From positions 6,458,441 through 6,522,440 of the forward strand of contig CM046847.1 of the NCBI GenBank assembly GCA_025618425.1: a stretch of DNA of 64,000 nt. The letters are read 5' to 3'. Source of the stretch: Heliocidaris tuberculata (taxonomy: Eukaryota; Echinodermata; Echinoidea; Camarodonta; Echinometridae). The notes under the pieces were generated by a model. That model did no database searches and was not told the DNA's origin. It saw nothing but the letters and a program-made list of their open reading frames with translations. Below are positions 11,650-23,200 of this stretch, in pieces (position 1 is the first letter of the stretch; each line of letters begins with the position of its first letter). Position numbers and translations under genes: made by a program.

Positions 11650-12150
11650 TCAATGATCAAGATTTTAGCTAGCAAGTTGTTTTTGCGTTCCGACGGTTGA
11701 CAATCACTGATCAGCAATACAGTCTTACAGATGTACGGCGTCGTAAGCGCACAATCGGCCGTGATGTCGGCGGTGAATAAACCTCCGGTGCCGCTGCGGA
11801 ACAGAAGCGCTCCCGTGTCAGGTTGCAATTCAAATTAGGTTTGGTCGTAATATATTCTCACACTTTGAAACACATTAATCACAAGATATCAGCTTTTCTC
11901 AACAGTGTCTTCAAATGCAGCAAAACATATCATTACACCGCTAAATCACGGTGACTTCCGAAAGAGAACTTCCTTAGAAACACGACGCAGTTATCTCCCA
12001 CTTGTTTCCTGTAATTACGGTTTCGTTTCGTATAACAGGTGTATACGAATATGTAGTGACTTAGATCCCTCCACAAGCTTTTACCCCTATTTCGTGAGTG
12101 GATGCTTTCTAACGGTGCGTCATATGGTTCGCAGTACGCATTTTCATTGG
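11650..12150 (-). promoter_or_regulatory. CpG-rich patch upstream of RGS12 (possible promoter or 5' UTR)
   Basis: The stretch 11690-11830 is markedly richer in C+G and CpG than its surroundings (CGGCGTCGTAAGCGCAC, CGGTGCCGCTGCGG) and lies 0.7 kb upstream of the RGS12 ATG. A minus-strand donor-like ATCT|GTAAGA occurs in it, so a 5' UTR exon could end there, but I could not fix a matching acceptor. Copy B: 40037-40537. Confidence 0.35.
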
Positions 12151-12299
12151 CTAAAGTAGTAAAACAAGAGAAGAATTTATTTCAATAGAGGGGTGTCACT
12201 AGAAGGATGTCGTCCACTATGATAAAACTAATGAGATAAGCATAGTAGATCATAGTAGATCTACACTTACAAACTTTCAGGGGCCACGGAGCATTTTGA

Positions 12300-12450
12300 A
12301 AGGGGGGGGGGGGGGGAGGGCTGATTTGATTTCACTTGAATAATGACAATTTTGAACCCTTTTTCTGGAATTTTAGGAAACGTGGTATACATAAAAGTGT
12401 GTGTGTGTGTATGTGTGTGTGTGTGTGTAGGGGGGGGGGGGGGACAGCCC
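12300..12450. repeat. G runs and (GT)n microsatellite
   Basis: Two G runs (about 12301-12319 and 12430-12443) flank a (GT)n tract at 12397-12428 interrupted by one AT. The frames across it are simple-repeat artefacts. Copy B: about 40687-40832. Confidence 0.9.
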
Positions 12451-12610
12451 ATGTCCAACAGCATTATTCTTTATGTTGGTCTATTATGTTTCAAACCAAG
12501 AAATTTGGAAAATGAAGAAAGCAATCACTGATTATTCAATATGCTAATAATTCAAGCCAGGAGCTAGAAATCAAGATAATCCAAAATAGATTGTCAATAG
12601 AATCCCAATC

Positions 12611-13894
12611 AAAGGGGAAATCCAGTCCAAAAATTACTTGGTTTAATTGAAGCAGAAAAATCGGCCCTACAGATCTAAAAAAGTTTGAGAAAAATCGGGC
12701 AAGTAATAAGAAAGTTATGATTTTTTTTTATTGGCATGAAAAACTAGCTAGGAAAACAATAAGAATTCACTAGACAAAGTGGCAACTCAGTCATGAGTTT
12801 GTGATGTCATTGGGTCACTGATCACAAATTATTTTGTTTATATCAATAATACACATTCTCAATTTTTGTCCAAGAATATGATTTTCACATAACTTGAACC
12901 AAGTTATATCTATAGTAATGTTTTTGCAAATATAAGCCTTTATAAAATATTTCATGAACCCCAAAATATTTATATGATAGTGAATGGCCTAGAGTTGGAT
13001 ACGAGGGTATCTTGCACAAGCTCTGAGCATATTTCCAGAGCATATTTCACAAAGCGGCTCTATGAGTGAAATATTTTCTAAGCGAGTGCGATATATCCTT
13101 GTGCCCCACAAAAGATAAGCCATTCAATATTGTTATTATTAAATGTATGAAACCTAGTTCCTCAATTTTCACCATTACATGTCCCTATGTTTTTATATTG
13201 ACTTCAACATAAAACACAAGTAGAAAAACATTATTTTGTCCTTACCCAACCATCTTGAAGGGGCTTCTCCATAGGGGCTGCACGCATACATCCATTGTCT
13301 TAACCTTTCCGTATTTAAATGCATATTCACTTTTAATGCATCATGCGCATCCCAAACCATGGGATATTGCTTTAAAATTGCATGGTCATTCAGGTACTTT
13401 TGCACAAACCATGAGATATGCCAATTTTTCTGGTTACCTGAAAACCCTTCATACAAATAATGATTCAAAATATTAATTTTAATAGTCACTCATTTTTTAA
13501 TGTATATTGTATAGAGACTTGTATAGAGACTTTTACAGAAAATTATTAACTCTGTACTAATATATATACATGTATGCAAAAACATATTTCTGTAAATATA
13601 AGTTGGTTCAAGTCATGAGGAAATAAAATTCTTGGACAAAAATTTATAATTTGTATTATGAATATAATTTATACAAAATAGTTGAATTGTGACCCGATGA
13701 CATCACAAACTCATGACCAAGTTGCCAATTTGTCAAGTGATTTTCCACTGTTTTTCCTTAGATTTTCATGCCTCTAACAAATTCTTAACTTTCTTATTAG
13801 TTGTCCGATTTTCCTCAAAACTTCTTTTGATCTGTAGATCTGATTTTTCTGCTTCAATTAAAACCAAATAATTTTTGGACTGAATTTCCCCTTT
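12611..13894. mobile_element. Large foldback element of the AAAGGG family with an extended loop, copy A
   Basis: Arms of roughly 330 bp (12611-12945 and 13565-13894) are inverted copies: AAAGGGGAAATCCAGTCC against GGACTGAATTTCCCCTTT, then shared GAAGCAGAAAAATC and TTTTTGTCCAAGAAT blocks. Relatives at 4091, 18217 and 33980 are about 500-610 bp with little loop. This one has an additional loop of about 620 bp, which holds a small inverted repeat (AATGGC near 12985, GCCATT near 13123) and an exon-like segment at 13246-13437. Left flank CAATC and right flank ACGTA show no clear TTAA. Confidence 0.7.
13246..13437 (-). CDS. Exon-like segment in the loop of a foldback element, copy A
   Basis: The segment is 192 nt between a good acceptor (GGGTTTTCAG|GTAACC) and a strong donor (GGTTGG|GTAAGG). 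It is open in one frame and symmetric (phase 1 in, phase 1 out). The 63 full codons read NQKNWHISWFVQKYL..., then YPMVWDAHDALKVN and RQWMYACSPYGEAPSRWL. This is rich in W, H, Y and M and unlike the surrounding AT-rich noise. I do not recognise the protein. It could be an exon of an unrecognised gene between CHMP7 and RGS12, a host exon captured by the element, or a remnant of a transposase. The copy B equivalent is identical in translation. Confidence 0.35.
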
Positions 13895-16881
13895 ACGTAT
13901 TGAAATAAACATTATCGTTTATCAAACAAAAGAACAAGGATGTCAACTTTTGATTGGGGGGGGGGGGTGTTGATGTTACACTATCTAGTGCCTGTCCCCT
14001 CTCTCTCTAACATACAAACTTTTCTTTTGGAGGGGTGGTGAAGAGACAATTACTTTTTTATCATGTTGCTTGGGTTAAGATAACACTGGAAAGGATTATG
14101 GTAAAATTTTGTTTAATTTGTGATTTTCTACTCAAATGACTTGGTAGCATTTTTTTCATTGTACTTATTTATTTTTATCCTGATCCCTTCCTTTCCCAGT
14201 AAGAAAATGTAAAAATCATTATTTTTATTCATTTTTATGTATAACAATATGAAACACAACCTAATGCCACAATCATTTGCAAAGTTGGACAAAAATAAAG
14301 ACAAGAGATGGACTGGATATGTGTAAAAGTATTTAATTTGTTTTATTCTTCATAAATTCAATTCCCTTAAATAATCAGCATTTCAGTATACACAATAGGT
14401 TAACTTTTTGGATATCTCTATTACACAATTATTACAAAGCAGTTAGTCAATATGGAGGGCTTTGTCACATAAAATATATGAATGACATACGATATGACAC
14501 AAACCTTACTGTTAGTAATAAAGCTGAATTGGACAATAGCCAAACTTTTGGGCTGGTCAGATCTCACCCATAATGATAATAATAACAAGATTTTCAATAG
14601 AAGTTCCCTACAGCTGCCCTACTATTAACATACATTGGCATACACACATGTAAAAATGAAATAAGAGGGTGTACCATTAATTGAAAATGTTATTATTGTT
14701 ATTTTCCTCAATGTGGTGAGGTCTTATTCAAAACATTTATATCATTCAGCATATACATGTACATGGTTAGTATCAATAGAATTTAAGAATTATACACATT
14801 GTAATAGAAAATATAAGATACTAGTTGCTAATTCAGGGGTAGGAACACATCAGTCAAAAGGTGATATGCAAAAAAAAAGAAGGGAAAAAATATAAGGGGG
14901 ATGTCTGAAATTTAATTTGGGAGGGGGGGGGGGGGCACACACGAGTCAACCATATGATAAAGGTAAGCATTATATTGTGTGCTAACATTTGTGTATGAGC
15001 TGGAAATCCAGGGCTGGGATAAGATAACAAATACAAATTAAAGTATTACAAGCTGATGAATGTAATGAGTATCCCAAGCTGATGAATGTAATGAGTATCC
15101 CTATTCTGAAATTCTCCACACATACAGCATTTTTATTTCACAAAGCTTATAAAAAATAAAATAAGAAAAATCTGCATAATTACATAGATCTATATTAACT
15201 TCACTGGATAGAAATAGAAAAGAGATATTTGAAATGGCTGTCCTTTTGATCTATCCAAATCCTGTAATGACCCTTCACCAAAACAAAATCATTTCCATGA
15301 GGATAAAGGGAATAGTTATATATTTCCTTGACCAAAACATATAACAGTATACACTCGTCATCCTAAATTCTCACACACAAAAAGGAGATAAAGGCATTAC
15401 CCTGTAATTACTGTATCTTCTTCCACTTTGTGCATTATCTTTTATGAAAGACAGAATGAATGACGAGATGTTCCCTTGAAAAATGCATTAGCGGGACAAT
15501 TTCATCTTCCACAAAAGTTTTGCTACTTAATCACAGGGATAAATGATTTACTGTCCCTTACTGTTTTATATTTTTTTGAAGGAGATGAAAGGAAGTTATG
15601 TTTACTTGATAAATACACTATTGGTACAAATTCAGCCCTGTAAAATCAAATAAAAAGGAGAATAAGGGCATTGACCCTTTATCTCCAATAGATGTATTAT
15701 TCAACAATATTAATCTTGATTTAAATCCATCCCCTGACTATACTTATAGATTTTTATTAACCTATTTTGTATTAAAGGATATAAAGAAATAGGATGAGTT
15801 AGAGCGCTGGACTATAAAGGTTAGAGTTGGCTGATCCTTCTCTTATACTACCCTGATTACACTACACAATTTGTGTTTTAGTATAAAATAGGATTTAAAA
15901 CACAGCCGACCTATTTAAACTGTCCTGGATAATAGATTCCTTTGTATGCAGGGTATTTAAGGAGTAAGCTTTTGACAAGATGAAATGGCTCTTATCATTC
16001 TCAGAGAAATCCTTCTGAGGTGCATTCAGCTTTAAGGAATTGTAATCACAATGCACTAAATGATAAAATGCAACCGAAACCCAAATATCTCTTTTCTCTT
16101 CAGGACAACAGATAGCAAATAATATATGACAAGAGTACACAAAATCTAAACTCATTCATAGAAATTAGAATTCTATATTGCTTACACCATCTGTTCAGAG
16201 TTAGAAGGGCATTAACTTATTGTAAAATGACTACTTAATGCATTGTGGCTCTCAGCAGACAAAGTACTGGTTGTCAAGGATAAATTCAATACTTCTTTGC
16301 TCTATAAAATGGGGCTATAATATAATTTTTTACATAAATACTGTATTTATAGAGTATTTATGTAATTTATAATTACAGATAGTTGTGACTTGTGAGTTCT
16401 AAGTCAATGTCAGAAATGTTTCAAAATAAAGACTTTTCAGACTATGTCCACTAAGTTTTGTTGAGTTTCCTAGTCTAACTACCCTTCACTACATCATAAA
16501 AAAAATCAGTAAGTCAGCCAGTTTATTTCAAAATGTAGTTGAAATACCAGAACTGATAGATACTTTGCAATTCCTTTAATATAGGGTTAAGGCTGAAATG
16601 CTTCTCAATGCTATGCTTCACATACTTCCAGACAAGTGTGGCTATGTTTCTGCCTCAGTTATTTTTTTTCTTCTTTTTCTTCTGGCTTTCTTTCTTTCTT
16701 TCTTTCTTTCTTTAAGAAAGAGAATAAGCCACTGACTATGAGTTGACAAAGCGTTCATTCCTTAAGTACATAATACCTGTCTCTATTACAGAGAAGACTG
16801 TGTAAGCTTCTTATTCAGACAAGATTTAAACTGAGAAAGTTCACAAAGGATTACAGCTTCCTATGAATTTATCTTGCTTAC
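13895..16881. other. AT-rich spacer between RGS12 and CHMP7
   Basis: No coding exon can be supported here on either strand. It contains a G run (13957-13967), a G run at about 14922-14935, a 23-bp direct repeat (AAGCTGATGAATGTAATGAG at about 15050 and 15075) and a (CTTT)n tract at about 16688-16713. Copy B: 42282-45272. Confidence 0.7.
16688..16713. repeat. (CTTT)n microsatellite
   Basis: About six TTTC units followed by TTTAAGAAAGAG. Copy B has the same tract near 45077-45104. Confidence 0.85.
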
Positions 16882-16948
16882 CGGTTGCTGGACAGTGTGT
16901 AAAGGATGTTGGAGTACCACAATCCACTTCTAGAAATATCTTCTTGTC

Positions 16949-17342
16949 TTAAAGATAAAGTAGAGTTCTGGTCATGCGATTATATTGAGAAATGAACTGT
17001 CTAGAAGCAACAGGGGAAATGTTTAATATGTAGGACATAAGAATTGGTGTTTGCTGTGAGGTTTGGGAATCACCAAAATGAGAAGAAATTGACTCAATCT
17101 TGTTGAAAGTTACTTGCACTGTACACAGAAATGGGTGAATGGGACTACAAACATGTGAGGCATGAAAGTTTGGTCCAAACATTTCAGCCGTTTCTTGTCT
17201 TATTTCGCATACGAGAGAACTTGAAGAGCACTCCTCCCCTATGGAGACATTTCTTCTCTGATATTCTTCCAAACTGACATAAAAAGAATAAGAATGCTCA
17301 CAAATTATTTTTCATCATGACCAGAACTACCTTCTCCTTTAA
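16949..17342. mobile_element. MITE, GAGTTCTGG family, member 1
   Basis: It begins TTAAAGATAAAGTAGAGTTC and ends CCAGAACTACCTTCTCCTTTAA, so the ends are imperfect inverted repeats starting at TTAA. The interior shares TAAGAATTGGTGT, AAATTGACTCAATC, TTTCAGC and CTTCCAAA with the members at 20791 and 21715. About 394 bp, no coding frame. Copy B: 45340-45732. Confidence 0.7.
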
Positions 17343-17370
17343 TAATGGAAATTTTTAAAGTACAATCTTA

Positions 17371-17601
17371 GGCCCGAATTCATGAAAGAGGTTTATTTTA
17401 ACCCATGGTCTAACCAAGGAGTTATCACAGAACTACTCCTTGGTCTAACCATGGTTTAAACCTCCGCCATGGACTAAAATAGGCGTAAATAAGCGTATAT
17501 AATCGCATTACTGTATGCCCACTGGACATGAGGACAGCGGGTACTATGCTTATGGAGGTTTAAACCATGGGTTAGATAAAGCTCTTTCATGAATTCACGC
17601 C
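17371..17601. mobile_element. Foldback element with GAATTCATGAAAGAG ends
   Basis: The left end GGCCCGAATTCATGAAAGAGG pairs with the right end CTCTTTCATGAATTCACGCC. Inner arms also pair: TTTAACCCATGGTCTAA against TTTAAACCATGGGTTAGA. About 231 bp. Copy B: 45761-45991. Confidence 0.7.
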
Positions 17602-18216
17602 TTTGTTTTTGAAATAAATCTCTGAAGTACAAAATCTCAACAGGACACTGCCGATCAAAGCTGGAGTTGTTATTGAAGTAGTATTTACATTACGATCTTG
17701 GGTACTCACAAATAAGTGAATTCTGGAATACTAATACATCTTGTGTGGGTTTTACCCCTATTATAGTGGCATCCCTCTTTCCAAAATCTCTTTTATTTTC
17801 AGACAAAAACATGTATCACAATACAAGATAGGCGATTGCAAAAATAAAGTTTTTCATGCATCAATCTAAATGGAAAAAACTGTAAGTACTAACTTATATA
17901 AGACAGCATCATAACACAAGCCTGGAATCCTTCATCTATATTGAAAACTATTACACATCTCCCCTTTCAAAGATATAACTTTATATAACAATATTCTATA
18001 CAGAATCCACAGTATTTCCATAATAATTAGGGTTGATACAGCCTGTAATGTAGTTCTATCTTTTGGGCAGTAAGAAGGCTTGGTCACATAAATGTATTTT
18101 TTCATTTTTGGGTGTTGCATCATTGTAATTGAATCATTAACAACTGCATCGCCAGAAAGAAACATATGTCAGTTCAAATCTATCAATATTCTTACACAGT
18201 GTACATGTAGAACATT

Positions 18217-18761
18217 TTAAAGGGAAAGTATACCTTAATATCAACTTGGTTTTAAAAGAAGTGGAAAAATTTAAAAAACATATCAGTGAAAGTTTGAGAA
18301 AAATCCGATATGAAATAATGAAGTTATGAATTTTTGAAGTTCTAATCAATCAAACACAAATTGGCAACTCTGAGACGTATCTTGCGAGCCCATCTCCCAT
18401 TTGCCCTATACTGAAAAAACCCATAAATTTCCCTTTTCTCTCTAAAAACATATTTTACCATACATGCACCCTAGATATAATCTTTTCACTTATGCTTTTA
18501 CACAAAACCTGTATGATTCTATTCCCTCATCAAAAACAAAGAAAATCAAAATTTAAGAATTTATGGATGTACAGAGCAAATGGGAGAGGAGCTCGCAAGA
18601 TATGTCACAGAGTTGCCAATTTGTGTGCAGTTGATTACAACTTAAAAAATTCATAACTTTCTAATTTCTTATCGGATTCTGATCAAACTTTCATTGATCT
18701 GTTTCTTTGAATTTTCTGCTTCTTTTAAAACCAACTTAATATCAGGGTGGACTTTCCCTTA
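18217..18761. mobile_element. Foldback MITE, TTAAAGGG family
   Basis: TTAAAGGGAAAGTATACC on the left pairs with GGTGGACTTTCCCTTATT on the right. The arms share TTTAAAAGAAG, the GAAAGTTTGA block and AATCCGAT with their complements at 18650-18740. The loop contains CTCGCAAGATATGTCACAGA and its approximate inverse. No frame of interest. Copy B: 46607-47151. Confidence 0.75.
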
Positions 18762-19879
18762 TTGCACAAGTTGCTAACATCGTGGAAATTCTAGAACACC
18801 CAAATACAATGTGCATTCTTAGATAATTTAACACTTTTATGTTTATCCAAAGACTTCTCACTGCAAAAGGTTAAAGGCACACAAGGACAAATTTTTTTTA
18901 ATTCAAATTAATATTTCACATTGATCATCTTGATTCTATGAAACTATGATTTCCAGCTCATCGGAAAAACAAATTCATATCAATATTGATTTAATAGTAA
19001 TTGATATGTCATCTTGTTACGTATGGGTTGTACGACACATGCGCCAACGACAACTGCTCTGTGGTCAATTTCTAACACTAACTGAAATCTAACACTAAAA
19101 CCTAACACTCTACCTGACCATAACCCAGACAATAAACCTAACAGAAAAATCTAACTGCAGCCCTAACCATGTATCTTTGACAAATCAATAGTCGCTGGAG
19201 CACGGGTCAGTCTACCTGGAATGGAGGCTACATAATGTGTAGTCTTGCAGATCGAGTGTACACTCTCAGGCAGAGACAGCATTGGTTATCATGCCGATGG
19301 CTTTGATGGAAGTTTAGAGACGATATATCGTCAGTTTGGAGCCAGAAGGGCGCTAACTCATATACTTTAACACAGGTTTAATGTCCTTCTGATTCTCAAT
19401 AGACGATATATCAAAAAGCGTACGTAACAGGAGAAACATGATCATGAATCAAGATTTTTCAGAATAATGTTCCTCCATAGGAACATGGCAATACATACAA
19501 TCAAATTCACTGGCTACAGAAAGATGATAATTTTATTTCATGTTGGTGAAATGTCTGAAATTTATTTGTCTTATCAAACACAGGCAAGAAGATGACAGTT
19601 TCTGGTAGTGAAACTGTATTTCATGTTATTCATAATATTCAGTCTGGCATCCAATATGAATCCTGATATATTATGGGCTTGCTTGGAGCTGCAAACTGCA
19701 AACATACATGTAACTGAAAATTTGCTGATAACTGCACGCAATGGCATTACTAACATGAATTGAACATGCACTTATGGGACAATGTATATAATCGTCTTTT
19801 TCACTCAAGGTATCCTCCACTTTATTTGCTTATTACTCATTTGTTATATATGTTCATTAAATTCATTTGACAGATATCA

Positions 19880-19885
19880 TTTATT
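19880..19885 (-). terminator. Candidate CHMP7 poly(A) signal
   Basis: This is the first AATAAA on the minus strand downstream of the CHMP7 stop, 323 nt after it. A second AATAAA lies at 19821-19826. The 3' UTR between them and the stop holds no other feature. The assignment is positional only. Copy B: 48270-48275. Confidence 0.35.
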
Positions 19886-20207
19886 TGTAGATTTAACACC
19901 CAGTGCAATTTTTTGATTTCCTTGAAAACTTTATATTTGTTTACTTTACCAGAACTCAAGATTACCCTGAATGACCCTGCATCACACGTTACATGCATTC
20001 TGATACCGTAATCATTTCATCTGTCTTTGAAGAAACACAAGAGTTTAACACATGTCCCTGACGATAGGATTAATGACATCACAACATATGTGACTGGCTT
20101 CTGCATTTCGCCATAAAACCAGAGGGCTTAGCAATAATCCAGGATTTTATGCTGACAAACAAGAAACAATGTCCATCACGACGGGAAGAAGGATTTGAGA
20201 AGACCGG

Positions 20208-23200
20208 TCACGATGCCAACATACTTTTTCGTATACTGTCTCTTTGGAGTGATGTATCAAGCTCAGTGGGTGACTCTGTAGGCACTTCCGGTAGATCCAA
20301 CATACTTCCACTTGTATCTAATTAGACGAAGTAAAGAATTGTAGAAAATGATGAGTTAAAGGTCATCTAGTGAAACCTGTCTAAAAATACCATTCATTCA
20401 AAGCAATTGGAAATGGCCACTCTAGAAAGATAGCTGTTCTGCACAGGTTTCACAGCAAACCTGGGCCCCGTTGCATAAAACTTACCATTAACGGTAACTT
20501 TGCCATCAATGGTAACTCCCATGGAAACCTTGATTTTGATTGGCTGTTGAGTGATGTTACCATGGTAGTCACCATTGATAGCAGAGTTACCATTAATGGT
20601 AAGTTTTATGCAACAGGGCCCAGATGTACATACATGCATTTCGTCTTAGGCAAAGAAACCTCACTGTTGATTTAAAAAAAAAAAAAAAAAAAATGAAAAT
20701 TATCATTTTTTTTGTCCTCAATCCTGCAGTGGGGGGATGGAGATAACGAATTACATAAATGAATAAGTAGCCTTTATATACAGATTTGACTTAAAGATAA
20801 AGTTGAGTTCTGGTCATGAAATTGAATTGTCAAAGAAACTGTCTCGAAGCAATTGTGAAAGGTTGCTTATATTGCACATAAGAATTGGTGTAAGCTGTAC
20901 GGATTTGGGATCACCAAAATGATAAGAAATTGACTCAATCCTGCTGAGAGTCACATGCACTACACATAGAAATGTGTATATGTGACTACACACAAATATT
21001 CAGCCTGAACATTTCAGCTGTTTCTTGTAATATTTTGAATGCGAGGGCATTTGAAGAGCAATCCCTTTCAGGGGACATATCTACTATGATAATCTTCCAA
21101 AATAACATAATAAGAATGAGAAAGCTCACAAACTATTTTTTTACCTTTCCCAGAACTCAACCTTCCCTTTAACCATTTTCCTTTGTCTCGTTTAGTGAGT
21201 TATAGAAGACACTTTCTCCTTCAGTTATAAATTGTTTTCTACATTTATTTCTAGACAATACACATAAAACTTGGAACAAGAAAGTTGCCAAATTAATAAT
21301 TTCCCTTTCTGTATCAATTCATTTCCCCTTCCTAATACAACTGTTTAAAAAAAAGATTTCTACAAACAAATAAACGAAACACTGCTTTAAATCATTATCT
21401 CAATTTCCCATCACCCCCCCCCCCAAAAAAAAAATCAACAATGCAATAAATGATAACTAATGATGAAAAGGTAGAAGCGGTTACCTGTGGCGACACTTTC
21501 TCTTTGTTCTATCGGTTTGGATGGAGTAGCAGTCATTGACGAGTCCCCGTCGCCGCTGATGAGCGATTCCAGCTCCGACTCCAGAAGATCTAGGTCTATA
21601 TCTGCACCGAAGCTGACCGTGTCATCAATAGACTTATTCCCTCTCACCATGGTATCATCAATCTCATTGCACATCTCCATGACCTGTGACATTGGTTTAA
21701 AAGGAGATTGAAAATTAAAGATGAAGTTGAGTTCTGGGGCCTGTTGCACAAAGAGTTGTGTTTAAACGCAACTCTTAAAATCAAACGCAAGTCCTGAATG
21801 CGCACTTCTGATTGGCTGAAAATAAAGTTGCGTTTGATTTTCCTGAGTTGCGTTCCAACGCAAGTTTTGTGCAACGGGCCCGTGGTCATGCTATCACATT
21901 GTGAAGGAAACTGTCTGGAAGTCATCGGGACAGGGGGAATTATACAGTGCATGATAACTGGTGTATACTGTCTGGCTTTGGAATCATCAAAATTATAACA
22001 AGTCAACTCAATCTCGCTGAAAGTCACATGCATTATTACACATGGAAATATGTATACAGGATCACACAAACATGTGGCATGAATGTTTGGTCCAAATTTT
22101 TTCAGTTATTTCTCATCATATTTTGAATACCCCGAATGAGGGTGTTTGAAGAGCAATTCTTATCAGGGGACAGTTCTTCTGCGATATTCTTCCAAACGGA
22201 CATAAAAAGAATGAGAACGCTCACAAAATCATTTTTCACCTTTGCCAGAACTCAACCTTCTCTTTTAAACAATTTGACATAGTTTTCTGATCTTATGTTA
22301 TTAGCTAACGTGGCAATGCTTCACAGCTCAGACATGTAAGAGCTAAAGACCAAATGCATATATATATACATTTATGAGCAAGTTCTTCAAAATGTTGTAT
22401 TACAAATAATGTGTATAAATGATAATGGTGTTCTAATATATGTTATTTTGTTAATATTGTTGCAGAAATAAATCAGCTGGTAATTTGCTGACTCACTGAA
22501 TGGTACTTAGAGCAAATCCTTTCTTCTAGTGGTATATCATTCTACCCATCTTGAACAATCAAAAAAATCCTTACAACTATTGCAACATAACATATCCAAA
22601 AATTCATTGTGACTTCTAGTCAAGTAACATGATTCATAGAAGATAATGTTGTTTAATGCAATTCTTCAAGAGAAACGAATAAACATAATCAGGAAGCAAA
22701 CCTCTTGCACATCTGACACTGCATCATCGACAGCTTCTGGTGAGAGACCGTTGTCATCAAATGTTTTCTTTAATGCCTTGGCCCCAGATCTGTATGCTTC
22801 CAATACCTGCAGTAAACCACAAGTTGTTCAAATGATTTAAACATACATTAGATGAAATAGCAGAGCTATAGAGGAATTTGTAATTGTCTCATTTCGAGCT
22901 ATTTGACTGTATAAGATTGTACTGCACTGTATTCTTTAATCTACACCATCAAATATGCATTTGCTTTGAAGATGTTGCTGCTTATTTGTACATTTAAAAT
23001 TGATGTGAAATATTACCAAAAACCTGTATGTGTGGATCTTTTTTTCTAAATATTACTCCATCATTTAATAACTCCTAGTCTCCTACCATGCCACAAAGTT
23101 TATAATCATCAAAACCATATTTCCATAGTCAAGTTTCCAATTTCAATACATTGTTTCATTGTCAAATTAAAGGGTCTCTGAGGCCAAAAAAAATAATTTG

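Noticed and set aside
12267..12531. Frames with PPPP/THTHTH on one strand and CVCVCV/GGGG on the other
   Set aside because: Translations of G runs and (GT)n, repeated in copy B for the same reason.
15895..16155. 86-codon minus-strand frame
   Set aside because: Ordinary AT-rich open stretch with no splice sites at its edges, no recognisable motif and no conserved-looking segment.
19216..19290. Minus-strand segment ending CATTCCAG|GTAGAC as an exon
   Set aside because: The donor is weak, stops lie close upstream in all frames and no acceptor is convincing.
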